Origin: Paradesertivirga mongoliensis
Lineage (GTDB): Bacteria; Bacteroidota; Bacteroidia; Sphingobacteriales; Sphingobacteriaceae
NCBI RefSeq assembly: GCF_024436395.1
Contig: NZ_JAFMZO010000001.1
Span: 1,000,181-1,064,180 of the forward strand
Direction: 5' to 3'
Length of the DNA stretch: 64,000 bases
Positions within the stretch are counted from its first letter, which is position 1. Each line of letters begins with the position of its first letter. Below are positions 8,889 to 17,643 of this stretch, in pieces. The translations under genes were made by a program, and so were the position numbers. The notes under the pieces are model-generated. The model saw nothing but the letters and a program-made list of their open reading frames with translations, ran no database searches and was not told where the DNA came from.

Positions 8889-9494
8889 TTATTCTGCTTT
8901 TTCTGCATCGTCAGCTGGAGTTGCCTCCGCTTCTGCAGCAGGTTCAGCAGCAACTTCCGGTGCCGCTTCAGTTTCCACTGCTTCTGCAGTTGGTTCAGCA
9001 TCAGCAACAGCTTCTTCTTCCACTTCTTCGGCAACAGGAGCATTTTTTGCAGCTAATGCAGCAGCCCTGTCTTGTTTTTTCTTAGACTCGGCAGCCAAAG
9101 CAGCTTTTCTTGCTTCTTCTTTTGCTGAGGTCAAAGTTTCTTTTTTGCCTTCAATTTTAGCACCTTTTCCTTGTAACCACTCGTTAAATTTAGCTTCGGC
9201 CTGCTCTGCAGTTAAAGCACCTTTTTTAACGCCTCCTTCAAGGTGTTTTTTGTAAAGTACACCTTTATAAGAAAGTATAGCGCGGCAAGTGTCAGTTGGT
9301 TGAGCACCACTGTTTACCCATTCTAATGCTTTCTCAAAATTGATGTCAATTGTAGCTGGATTGGTGTTTGGGTTGTAAGAACCTAAACGCTCAATAAACT
9401 TTCCATCGCGTGGAGAGCGAGAATCTGCTACTACTACATGGTAAAAAGGCTTTCCTTTTTTACCAAATCTCTGCAATCTGATTTTAGTTGCCAT
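8889..9494 (-). CDS. rpsP: 30S ribosomal protein S16 with long acidic C-terminal tail
   Basis: Residues 1-80 are a normal bS16 ([36 protein letters not shown]). The protein is 201 residues long, against about 80-90 in Escherichia coli. The extra 110 residues are first Lys/Ala/Glu-rich and then a long low-complexity Ala/Glu tract ([20 protein letters not shown]). Extended S16 tails are common in Bacteroidota, so this is a lineage trait rather than a fusion. A -7 element (TACTTTTG, reverse) lies at 9541-9548. Confidence 0.97.
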   Translation of the reverse strand: MATKIRLQRFGKKGKPFYHVVVADSRSPRDGKFIERLGSYNPNTNPATIDINFEKALEWVNSGAQPTDTCRAILSYKGVLYKKHLEGGVKKGALTAEQAEAKFNEWLQGKGAKIEGKKETLTSAKEEARKAALAAESKKKQDRAAALAAKNAPVAEEVEEEAVADAEPTAEAVETEAAPEVAAEPAAEAEATPADDAEKAE

Positions 9495-9540
9495 TGTTTA
9501 TGTATTCAACATAGTTCCCGGAGTTCATTCTGCGGGGCTG

Positions 9541-9548
9541 CAAAAGTA
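9541..9548 (-). promoter_or_regulatory. Candidate -7 promoter element for rpsP
   Basis: The reverse strand reads TACTTTTG, matching the Bacteroidota TAnnTTTG -7 consensus, 47 bp before the rpsP start. A TTTG candidate for the -33 box lies at 9574-9577, but the 25-bp spacer is longer than usual, so only the -7 box is claimed. Confidence 0.45.
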
Positions 9549-9701
9549 GGTATTTATATTAAATTAAAAAAGACAAATACTTATTTTTCAGCATGGTAAG
9601 AAGATTTGGACATTTTTTATTATTATTGAATGTTATAAACCTTTTTTTATCACATTAGAGTGCGTGTATAGCACCCGATCGTAGATCGAACAACAATCTT
9701 C

Positions 9702-11096
9702 ATGCAAAATCTTGGTAAAATCTTATCGTCGATAAATGATGCGGTTTGGTCGTTCGACTTAACAAGTAACAAGTTCATTTACATCAACAACCGGCTTGCA
9801 GAACTTTATCAAATACCTTTAGACACTATTGAAGAAAGTTCGTCATTCTGGTTAAAATATGTTCATCCTGATGATCGCTTATATGTGCTGACCGAAAGTG
9901 CACCGGCTTTTACCGGCAGGAACGTAGAGATTGAATATCGATTGCTCATAAAAGACCAAATAAAATGGGTTTGCGATAAACGGGTTGTTCTGCTTGATGA
10001 TGCCGAAAAGCCAATAGCTATCACTGGGATTCTATCAGACATCACTTCAAAGAAGACTTCTGAACTACGATTATCTGATGCTAAAAAAGTATTCAGATAT
10101 CTGTTTATTAACAACCCCAATCCTCTGTGGATTTACGACCGTAAAACCCTCAGATTCCTCGCGGTAAATAATGCAACAATAGCCCGCTACGGTTACTCGA
10201 AAGATGAGTTCTTATCAATGACGATTGGTGATATTCGGCCTCAGGAAGATTTACCAGAACTATTTGAACACGTATATAACGTAAAAAATGCTTTTTCTAA
10301 TCCGTCACGATATTGGCGGCATAGGAAGAAGGATGGCAAAATAATATACGTTACTATCTCTGGCCATGGGATAAATTACAACGGATATGATGCAGAAATG
10401 GTGATGGCAACTGATATGACTATTGAAGTAGAGAGCAGAAATTCTATCGCCCTGGCTAAGGAGAACCTCGACGCGTTAATTAATAGCATTGCTGAAGACA
10501 TATGGTCTATTGATACGGAGTACCGCCTTATATCCGCAAATAACTCTTACAAAAAAACTGTTGAAGAAGCGCTTGGCAGGAAAGTCACTTTGGGTGAATC
10601 AGTCCTTATGCCGGAATACCATTTGTACGATGCATCCCAATGGAAAAAATATTATGATAAGGCTTTAAAAGGCGAAAGCTTTTCTTTTACCGAGTTTATT
10701 AAGCTTCCAGGCAAGGAAACATTTTGCGCCGAAACAAAATTAAATCCGATTAGAAGTGAAAGCAAAATTATTGGTGTAGCCTGTACTTCCGCCAATATTC
10801 AGGAAAGGATTGATGCACATAATTTTGTGATTGAACAAAATAAAAAGCTTCGCGAGCTTATATCCATTGCTTCTCATGAGATCAGAGGGCCTGTTGCAAC
10901 CTTATTAGGACTCATTTCAGTTTTTAACCGGGACAACCCTACAGATCCCTTCAATTTGGAAGTGATGCATCTAATGACGGACGTGACCCGGAATCTGGAT
11001 AGTGTTCTGTACAAGCTGGTTGATAAAAGTTATTCTTTACGCGAGAATCGAAAATCTACACATGCTTCTCCACATAATCGATCAGAGAATGAATAA
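9702..11096 (+). CDS. PAS-domain sensor ending in a DHp (HisKA) domain, no ATPase domain
   Basis: A 464-residue cytoplasmic protein with no membrane segment. Three PAS-type regions are seen at about residues 5-115 ([20 protein letters not shown] and [14 protein letters not shown]), 120-245 ([20 protein letters not shown]) and 250-372. A DHp helix pair follows, with the H-box [19 protein letters not shown] and its His at residue 392. The protein stops about 70 residues later, so the HATPase domain needed for phosphorylation is absent. Its end overlaps the convergent gmhA gene by 41 bp. It could be phosphorylated by another kinase, form heterodimers, or be a truncated remnant. Confidence 0.85.
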   Translation: MQNLGKILSSINDAVWSFDLTSNKFIYINNRLAELYQIPLDTIEESSSFWLKYVHPDDRLYVLTESAPAFTGRNVEIEYRLLIKDQIKWVCDKRVVLLDDAEKPIAITGILSDITSKKTSELRLSDAKKVFRYLFINNPNPLWIYDRKTLRFLAVNNATIARYGYSKDEFLSMTIGDIRPQEDLPELFEHVYNVKNAFSNPSRYWRHRKKDGKIIYVTISGHGINYNGYDAEMVMATDMTIEVESRNSIALAKENLDALINSIAEDIWSIDTEYRLISANNSYKKTVEEALGRKVTLGESVLMPEYHLYDASQWKKYYDKALKGESFSFTEFIKLPGKETFCAETKLNPIRSESKIIGVACTSANIQERIDAHNFVIEQNKKLRELISIASHEIRGPVATLLGLISVFNRDNPTDPFNLEVMHLMTDVTRNLDSVLYKLVDKSYSLRENRKSTHASPHNRSENE

Positions 11097-11622
11097 CTTT
11101 TATGTGTATTTCCTGGGCTCTGTCAGCAAACTCAGAATAGGGTGCGCGTATTTCGACATCGCATAATGCCGCCATTTTTCCACCATCTTTTCCCGTCAGA
11201 CCTATAACTTTCATACCGCGTTCTTTTGCGGATGTGATAGCATTCAAGATATTTTCTGAATTGCCGCTGGTGCTTATGGCAAACAGTACGTCACCTTCCC
11301 GACCAATGGCTTCAACCATTCTGGAAAATATAAATGCATATCCGTAATCATTGCTTACGCATGAAATATGTGATGGGTCGGAGATTGATAAAGCCGGAAG
11401 CGCCCTTCTGTCTCCCCGGTAACGTCCCGAAAGCTCTTCAGCGAAATGCATGGCATCGCACATGGAGCCCCCATTTCCACACGACAATATTTTTTTATCA
11501 TTCTTTATGGCATTCGCCAGTATTTTACCAGCTTCTCCAAGTTTACTGAAGTTTTCTTCGGATGACAGAAAAGTGATTAACACACGTTGTGCTTCGAGAA
11601 AGTGTTGTTTGATTAGATCCAT
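11056..11622 (-). CDS. gmhA: D-sedoheptulose-7-phosphate isomerase (GmhA-type SIS protein)
   Basis: A 188-residue single SIS-domain protein that isomerises sedoheptulose 7-phosphate to heptose 7-phosphate for lipopolysaccharide core heptose. GmhA motifs are [38 protein letters not shown] and [17 protein letters not shown] heptose-1-phosphate adenylyltransferase gene at 28544 in this window belongs to the same pathway. Its start abuts the stop of the M2 peptidase gene (11623), so it is likely the last gene of the birA-dsbD-pfkA-M2 run. Confidence 0.9.
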   Translation of the reverse strand: MDLIKQHFLEAQRVLITFLSSEENFSKLGEAGKILANAIKNDKKILSCGNGGSMCDAMHFAEELSGRYRGDRRALPALSISDPSHISCVSNDYGYAFIFSRMVEAIGREGDVLFAISTSGNSENILNAITSAKERGMKVIGLTGKDGGKMAALCDVEIRAPYSEFADRAQEIHIKVIHSLIDYVEKHV

Positions 11623-13416
11623 TTAAACAGATTCTGATAAAGTGTGTTTCCTGCCTTTATTTTGCGTTTTTAACCATTGCACTAAAGGTTCAAAATAATC
11701 GAGCATAGGCTTGGCGCTTAATTCTGATCCCGTCTTCTCTTTCAAAACGCTGTTCCAGTCTTTGCTGGCTCCGGGGTACATTATCTCTTTCAGAAAATTG
11801 CCAACTTCTTTATTTCCGTAGTAGTTCGTTGCTCTCGGGTTTTGCTTCAGAATGTTTTTGGCGATATGGTCATGCAACTGAAAAAGGGTGATGAAAGATA
11901 ACGCATAATCATAGTATTGGGCTGCATCGTCATTAATGTGAGTTTTTGAGGCAGCGTCACAGTATTCCTCGCCACGCGCAGCGGGGGGAACAATGCCCTG
12001 GTATTTTTTTGCCAATTCCCACCATTTTGCATTAAATTTATCAGGAGGCAGGTTGCCAGCGTATAATTCTTTTTCAAATTCGGTCATAGTGCCGGCAGAA
12101 AAAGGAATGAATACCGCATAATTCAAAGCTTCTTTCAGCAAAGACCGGATCTCATCGGTTTTACTACCCGGCGCTATTAGTCCTTTTGCTTCCAGATAAG
12201 GCTTTTGTTGAGAAGCCAGGCCCATCAAGCTTCCCATAGCTTCATGATACGCTCTGTTAGCCCCTTCCCGTAGCAAAGGAGGGACGTCTTTATTCGTATA
12301 GGTCATGTAGTAATAAATATGCCCCAGTTCATGGTTCGACGTTTCGTGCCATTCAGAATTGGGTTCAACGCTCATTAAGCTACGAACATCGTTTTGAAGA
12401 TCCATATGCCAGGCAGAGGCGTGATTATTCTTTTTGTAACCAGCATTAGCGGGCAGGGGGTAGAGACTTGATTTTTGCCAGAAGGATGCAGGTAATGAAG
12501 GGAACCCAAGGCTCTTATAAAAATCTTCACCATCTTTTACGATCCATTCTGCCGACTTGGTTTTCAGCACCGAATCCGTATTCATTCCCTCAACAGTAAC
12601 CATAGCGCTCCAGTCTTGTGCCCAACGGTTTGGCAGCCAATGGGCGGGCAGGTAATCCGGAACTTCGGCCTGACCGTACTTTTGTGCTAATTCGTAACGT
12701 GCATAGGTGTGGAGCTCACGGTATAAGGGGCGAAGCTCTTTATTCAACCTTTGGATCAGGTTCATCATCTCTTCGGTTGTCAATCCATAATCAGATACCT
12801 GATACTCAAAATAATTTTTGTAGTCTAAAGCCTGAACGGTTTTGTTTCGCAGTTCGCGAAGGTTAACCAGGCCCGTTTTAAGGCCCGTGCCTACCTCTTT
12901 ACTTGCTTCCCAGGCTTTCAGACGCTTTGCAAGATCTTTTTCATCTTTTAGAATCGCGTCTATTTCATTCGTGCTTACTTCTTTATTGTCGATTTTAAAG
13001 GTAAAGCCAAATAGCTTCTCTGTTTGAGCATTTTCCGCTTTAATACGCTGTTTTACCAGATCAGAGACGGTTTCAGGATTGTCGGCAGCGATGTATATGA
13101 TCTTCTTTAGCTGTTTAACCTGCAGTTCCGTCAGATCGCTTTCTTCGGTCAGAAGTTTTTTCGCGGTCTCGATGTTCTCGCTGCTTCCTGTAAAGGCGGC
13201 GAAGGCCTCCCCTGTGCGTTCCACCAGCCTTGCGTTGGTGCTGTCGCCTTCAACGATCTTAGTGTTAGCCCCCCACTCTGCTTCGGCAGCTGCAGCCGAA
13301 AGTCGCATATATTCTTTGGTATACTGATCTAAAAAAGATTGAGCCTCTTTCTGCTTTTCTTTATTTGAACAAGCAGAAAATACAAGGAAAGCGAATAAAT
13401 AGATCAGTTTTTTCAT
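11623..13416 (-). CDS. M2-family peptidyl-dipeptidase lipoprotein (ACE-like)
   Basis: A 597-residue zinc metallopeptidase related to angiotensin-converting enzyme, which releases dipeptides from peptide C-termini. The N-terminus MKKLIYLFAFLVFSACSN is a lipoprotein signal with the lipid-bearing Cys at residue 16. The zinc site is HELGH (His362, His366) with the third ligand Glu392 in REGANRAYHEAMG. The region around HETSNHELGHIYYYMTY is diagnostic of M2. It probably sits in the periplasm or at the outer membrane. It starts 1 bp after the pfkA stop. Confidence 0.93.
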   Translation of the reverse strand: MKKLIYLFAFLVFSACSNKEKQKEAQSFLDQYTKEYMRLSAAAAEAEWGANTKIVEGDSTNARLVERTGEAFAAFTGSSENIETAKKLLTEESDLTELQVKQLKKIIYIAADNPETVSDLVKQRIKAENAQTEKLFGFTFKIDNKEVSTNEIDAILKDEKDLAKRLKAWEASKEVGTGLKTGLVNLRELRNKTVQALDYKNYFEYQVSDYGLTTEEMMNLIQRLNKELRPLYRELHTYARYELAQKYGQAEVPDYLPAHWLPNRWAQDWSAMVTVEGMNTDSVLKTKSAEWIVKDGEDFYKSLGFPSLPASFWQKSSLYPLPANAGYKKNNHASAWHMDLQNDVRSLMSVEPNSEWHETSNHELGHIYYYMTYTNKDVPPLLREGANRAYHEAMGSLMGLASQQKPYLEAKGLIAPGSKTDEIRSLLKEALNYAVFIPFSAGTMTEFEKELYAGNLPPDKFNAKWWELAKKYQGIVPPAARGEEYCDAASKTHINDDAAQYYDYALSFITLFQLHDHIAKNILKQNPRATNYYGNKEVGNFLKEIMYPGASKDWNSVLKEKTGSELSAKPMLDYFEPLVQWLKTQNKGRKHTLSESV

Positions 13417-13417
13417 G

Positions 13418-14392
13418 TTAGAGAGATAAAATATCGACTATTTTTAATAAGTAGGGATTTACTTCCGAAATATGTTTAATCGCATTATGGAAAGGGGTAT
13501 AATGAATATTGCCGTTTACGCTTCCTATCATTTCGCCTTTGCGGCCATTAAGCAATGCTTCAACGGCAGCAACACCTACACGACTGGCTAAAACCCGGTC
13601 GGCGCAGGTTGGGCGTCCGCCTCTTTGAATATGTCCTAAGATAGAAAGGCGGGTATCGTAATTCGGGAATCTTTCTTTGATTAAGGAAGTGATTTCAAAT
13701 CCGCCCATGTTATCACCTTCGGCTACGATTATAATTTTAGAAGCCTTGTCTTTTCGACCTTCTTCCAGGCGCTTAAACAGACTTTCTATATTGGTTCTCG
13801 ACTCGGGAATGAGGATAGCTTCGGCACCGGCGCCAATACCGCTTCGCAAAGCGATAAGGCCCGAATCTCTTCCCATCACTTCTACTATAAAAAGCCTGTC
13901 GTGTGATTCTGCGGTATCCCGGATCTTATCAACCGCGTCAATCACGTTATTTATAGCGGTATCGTAGCCAATAGTATAATCTGTACCAATCAGGTCGTTA
14001 TCTATAGTTCCCGGGATCCCAACGATCGGGACATTATATTCCTGAATAAACGCATGTGCGCCTGTAAAACTTCCTTCACCCCCAATTACGACTACCGCAT
14101 CGATTTCGTTTTTCTTTAATTGCTCATACGCCTTGGCTCTGCCCTCGGTTGTTCTGAAAGCCTCACTTCTGAAAGTCTTTAAAATAGTACCGCCACGCTG
14201 AATGATATTAGCTACAGATTTGCGGTCCATATTTATGAACTCGCCATTTACCATTCCTTCGTAGCCGCGCATAATGCCGGTTACTTTTAAGTTATAATAA
14301 AGTCCAGATCTCACTACAGCTCTGATCGCAGCATTCATTCCCGGAGCATCACCTCCCGAGGTTAGAACACCTATGTTTTTTATTTCGCTCAT
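13418..14392 (-). CDS. pfkA: ATP-dependent 6-phosphofructokinase
   Basis: A 324-residue PfkA that phosphorylates fructose 6-phosphate in glycolysis. The start at 14392 (MSEIKNIGVLTSGGDAPGMN) is preferred over an in-frame ATG 12 codons upstream that would overlap dsbD. Motifs: GGDAPGMNAAIRAVVR, GGEGSFTGAHAF, GIPGTIDNDLIGTDYTIGYD (the TxDND catalytic loop) and VEVMGRDSGLIAL. Gly in GGEG at the ATP site position suggests an ATP-type rather than pyrophosphate-type enzyme. One base separates it from dsbD. Confidence 0.97.
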   Translation of the reverse strand: MSEIKNIGVLTSGGDAPGMNAAIRAVVRSGLYYNLKVTGIMRGYEGMVNGEFINMDRKSVANIIQRGGTILKTFRSEAFRTTEGRAKAYEQLKKNEIDAVVVIGGEGSFTGAHAFIQEYNVPIVGIPGTIDNDLIGTDYTIGYDTAINNVIDAVDKIRDTAESHDRLFIVEVMGRDSGLIALRSGIGAGAEAILIPESRTNIESLFKRLEEGRKDKASKIIIVAEGDNMGGFEITSLIKERFPNYDTRLSILGHIQRGGRPTCADRVLASRVGVAAVEALLNGRKGEMIGSVNGNIHYTPFHNAIKHISEVNPYLLKIVDILSL

Positions 14393-14393
14393 A

Positions 14394-16424
14394 TTACAGT
14401 TTGTTGAAGGCAGCTTTACCACTCTCAAGGAAATTTATGTAATTTTTTATATCTAAATTAAATGCTTGCGGCGGAACCAAGGTTTCGCCATCAGGGTTTA
14501 CGATAACATAATAAGGCTGGGAATTTGTTTTAAACTTCTTTGCCTGTAAATCGCTCCACTTATTGCCCAAAGTTTTGATTTTTTTACCGCTTTCTGAAAC
14601 ATATTTTTCGTTTTCGGCCAATTCTGTTTTATCATCAACGTATAATGAAATTAACACGTAATCATTTCTGATGATATTATCTACCTGAGGGTCGCTCCAA
14701 ACACTTCCCTCCATTCTGCGGCAATTGGTGCAGGTGTGTCCTGTGAAATCGATGAGGGCCGGTTTATTAACCTTTCTCGCATAAGCTAGCCCTTCTTCAA
14801 AATCGTAAAAAGCCTCAAATGTGTGGGCCGGGTGAAAAACGCCGGCATATTTTTTGGGGATTTCACTGGTCTTCGGTTTTTGGCTGTATAAATTAAAGTC
14901 CTGGGTTCCGATCGGGGGTAACCAACCACTTAGTGTTTTTAATGGAGCTCCCCACAGTCCGGGGATCATATAAAGGGTGAAACCCAGTACCAGCATGGCA
15001 AAAAAGAGGCGGGTTAATGAAATGAAGCCGACTTCTACATCATGGGCCAGTTTGAATTTTCCTAATAGATACAGTCCCCATACGCCAAACACCACAATCC
15101 AGATAGCCAGGAATATATCTCTGTCGAGGACGTTCCAATGGTAGGCGAGGTCTACGTTTGAGAGAAATTTAAAAGCAAGCGCCAGTTCCAAAAATCCTAA
15201 GGAAACTTTCACCGTGTTCATCCATCCGCCTGATTTTGGAAGCTCCTTTAACCATGAGGGGAAAATTGCGAAGAGCGTAAAGGGGATGGCCAGAGCGGTA
15301 GAGAAGCCCAGCATACCCATAGCAGGGCCCAGGTACGTCCCATTTGACACTGTTTCGACCAGCAATGTTCCAATAATAGGGCCTGTGCACGAAAAAGATA
15401 CCAGGGCCAGGGTGAACGCCATGAAAAATACCCCGATTAAACCACCCTTATTTGATTTTTCATCCATCTTGTTAACGAGAGATGAGGGCAGAGTAATTTC
15501 GAATGCTCCAAGGAACGAAATCGCGAAAATTAACAAAATAGCGAAGAAAATCAGATTGAATGTCGCACTACTGGCGGCTTCATTTAATGCTGAGGCACCA
15601 AATGCAATAGTAATTAAGAGCCCGAGAGCAACATAAATAACAATTATCGACAGGCCGTAGATTGTAGCGCTTTGAATTCCTTTAGACCGGCTGCCAGTTT
15701 TTTTCGTGAAGAATGACACGGTTAAAGGTATCATCGGGTAGATACAGGGCATAAAAAAGGCCAATAAGCCTCCTAAAAATCCTGCAATGAAAATCCCGGC
15801 CAAGGTATTGTCTGCTTGCGTTGCTGCAGTAAGGCTGACAGCATCCGGGCTGTCGGTTGCGTCGCCGGCCGGCGACGCAACCGTATCGCTGGTTGATGAA
15901 TCCGGTAGAGGTACCGCCGTATTGTCTGTAGCTGGATTAACGCTTAATTGGGCTGGAACCGGAGCAGCAGCAGCTTTTACAGATACCGGAATATTAAATT
16001 CAACTTCCTCTGGCGGCAGACACTTTTCATCGTTGCAGACCATAAATTCTAGAACACCCTTTACGGATGTAGCACGCTTAACTTTTATGAGTTGCTTGAA
16101 AATTACCTGTTTCTCATGCCATGCGATTTGCATGTTAAAGTTCTTGTCAAAACTGCTGGTCGCTTTGGGACTCTCGATCACCTTGCCACTTAAAGAATAA
16201 TCTGCTGATGGGCTAAATTTAAAACTGGTAGGAACAGGTCCTCCTTCGGCAATAAATTGTGAGTAAACATGCCAACCTGGCTGAATATCAGCTTTGATAA
16301 TTAGCTCCGCCTTTTCTTCGTCAACTGCATTCGACGAAAACGTCCATTTAACCGGGTTTTCGATCTGCGAAAAGGTGTTGAGGCTACAAATTAATAGTCC
16401 CAGTAAGGTAAGTAAGTTCTTCAT
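14394..16424 (-). CDS. dsbD: Thiol:disulfide interchange protein DsbD
   Basis: A 676-residue inner-membrane protein that carries electrons from cytoplasmic thioredoxin to the periplasm. It has a signal peptide, an N-terminal DsbD-alpha-like domain (WTFSSNAVDEEKAELIIKAD, MVCNDEKCLPPEEVEF), a Pro/Ser/Ala/Asp-rich linker (about 165-205), about eight membrane segments with FMPCIYPMIPL and FSCTGPIIGTLL cysteines, and a C-terminal thioredoxin domain with CTNC in DFTGHTCTNCRRM. The linker is encoded partly by a perfect 30-bp palindrome. It is followed by pfkA with a 1-bp gap. Confidence 0.93.
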   Translation of the reverse strand: MKNLLTLLGLLICSLNTFSQIENPVKWTFSSNAVDEEKAELIIKADIQPGWHVYSQFIAEGGPVPTSFKFSPSADYSLSGKVIESPKATSSFDKNFNMQIAWHEKQVIFKQLIKVKRATSVKGVLEFMVCNDEKCLPPEEVEFNIPVSVKAAAAPVPAQLSVNPATDNTAVPLPDSSTSDTVASPAGDATDSPDAVSLTAATQADNTLAGIFIAGFLGGLLAFFMPCIYPMIPLTVSFFTKKTGSRSKGIQSATIYGLSIIVIYVALGLLITIAFGASALNEAASSATFNLIFFAILLIFAISFLGAFEITLPSSLVNKMDEKSNKGGLIGVFFMAFTLALVSFSCTGPIIGTLLVETVSNGTYLGPAMGMLGFSTALAIPFTLFAIFPSWLKELPKSGGWMNTVKVSLGFLELALAFKFLSNVDLAYHWNVLDRDIFLAIWIVVFGVWGLYLLGKFKLAHDVEVGFISLTRLFFAMLVLGFTLYMIPGLWGAPLKTLSGWLPPIGTQDFNLYSQKPKTSEIPKKYAGVFHPAHTFEAFYDFEEGLAYARKVNKPALIDFTGHTCTNCRRMEGSVWSDPQVDNIIRNDYVLISLYVDDKTELAENEKYVSESGKKIKTLGNKWSDLQAKKFKTNSQPYYVIVNPDGETLVPPQAFNLDIKNYINFLESGKAAFNKL
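15854..15883. repeat. Perfect 30-bp palindrome inside the dsbD linker
   Basis: Each 15-bp arm reads CGGTTGCGTCGCCGG and its exact reverse complement with no loop. It encodes part of the low-complexity linker (around VASPAGDAT) and is much more GC-rich than the surrounding gene. It may be a small palindromic insertion tolerated in a flexible linker. Confidence 0.85.
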
Positions 16425-16430
16425 TACATT

Positions 16431-17201
16431 CTAATTGTGTACAAACGCAATCTCTTTAAAATTAAACCTGCGTATTTCGCCGGCAATCAATATTTCCAGC
16501 AACCCATTTTTGTCCGTTCCGGTGATGGTGCCATCCACTTCCTCTTTACCAATCCTAAATCTATGACTTTCGTTTAATCGGTAGAGACTTTTGATATAAT
16601 CCTGATCAATACGATCAATTTTACCAGCTCGCAGCTGGAGATAACGCTGTTCGATGGAATTACAAAGGTCATTTAGCAGGTCGTTTAAATCATAATCCTT
16701 TTGTAAGATTTTCTTTAGAGATGTAACATTCTTAACTTCTAGGGGGAAATCGGTCTGATTAACATTCAAACCGATCCCGATCACAGAATACTTTAAGGTG
16801 TTGCCGCGTAAAATGTTCTCTATCAGAACGCCGCCGATTTTTTCATCCTTAAAGTAAATGTCATTTGGCCATTTAATTTTTACGTTTTCTCCAATAATAC
16901 TTACAAGTGTATCGTTAATAGCAATACTAACAGATTTGTTAAGCAAGAATTGGCTGTCTGGATTTAAGAAAGTGGGAAGCAGTAATAAACTGAACGTTAA
17001 ATTTTTACCCGGTTCGGCGAACCAGGAATTGTTTACCTGTCCTCTTCCGGCAAATTGTTCTTCTGCCAATATAACAGTGCCTTCAGGTAATGGCGTGGAT
17101 TTTGTCAATTCATTCTTTAGAAAATTGTTTGTTGAGTCAACACGCTTTAACGTTACCAGATTTTGGCCAACAAATAGTCTTGAAAAAGTGTTATTTTGCA
17201 A
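16431..17201 (-). CDS. birA: Biotin--[acetyl-CoA-carboxylase] ligase
   Basis: A 256-residue biotin protein ligase that activates biotin with ATP and attaches it to the carboxylase carrier protein. Motifs: RVDSTNNFLKNEL, EEQFAGRGQVNNSWFAEPGK (the biotin/AMP loop, here GRGQVNN), IKWPNDIYFKDEKIGGVLIE and YSVIGIGLNVNQ. There is no N-terminal winged helix, so it is the non-regulatory class. It starts the reverse run with dsbD 6 bp downstream and is divergent from rsfS. Confidence 0.95.
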   Translation of the reverse strand: MQNNTFSRLFVGQNLVTLKRVDSTNNFLKNELTKSTPLPEGTVILAEEQFAGRGQVNNSWFAEPGKNLTFSLLLLPTFLNPDSQFLLNKSVSIAINDTLVSIIGENVKIKWPNDIYFKDEKIGGVLIENILRGNTLKYSVIGIGLNVNQTDFPLEVKNVTSLKKILQKDYDLNDLLNDLCNSIEQRYLQLRAGKIDRIDQDYIKSLYRLNESHRFRIGKEEVDGTITGTDKNGLLEILIAGEIRRFNFKEIAFVHN

Positions 17202-17247
17202 ACTAATCGGGAGTAAATTTTAAATTTATCAAAACTAATTTTTTTTA

Positions 17248-17622
17248 ATGTTAAAAAACAAAGCAATTAATGAATCCACTTTCACTTCAGAGCTTGCTAT
17301 ACATGGCATACAGGAAAAGAAGGGAAATGAAATTGTGAGATTAGATTTAAGAAATATAAACAGTTCGGTTGCAGATTATTTCGTAATCTGCCACGCCGAG
17401 TCTTCAACCCAGGTAAAGGCGATTGCCTCAAGTGTTGAAGAGGAAGTTTTCAAAGCATCAAAGCAGCATCCGTACAGGATCGAAGGACTTGAACATGGAG
17501 AGTGGGTTTTACTGGATTATATAGATGTGGTAGTACATATCTTCAAAACAGATAAAAGAGAATTCTATGGAATAGAGGATTTATGGGGTGATGCCGAAAT
17601 GAAATATTATAAAAGCGCCTAA
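17248..17622 (+). CDS. rsfS: Ribosome silencing factor RsfS
   Basis: A 124-residue RsfS/Iojap protein that binds ribosomal protein L14 and blocks subunit joining when nutrients are scarce. Motifs: EIVRLDLRNINSSVADYFVI, CHAESSTQVKAIASSVEEEV and GLEHGEWVLLDYIDVVVHIF, then REFYGIEDLWGDAE. It precedes ftsH by 21 bp, a common order in Bacteroidota. Confidence 0.96.
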   Translation: MLKNKAINESTFTSELAIHGIQEKKGNEIVRLDLRNINSSVADYFVICHAESSTQVKAIASSVEEEVFKASKQHPYRIEGLEHGEWVLLDYIDVVVHIFKTDKREFYGIEDLWGDAEMKYYKSA

Positions 17623-17643
17623 GCGCAACATCTATAATTTAAA

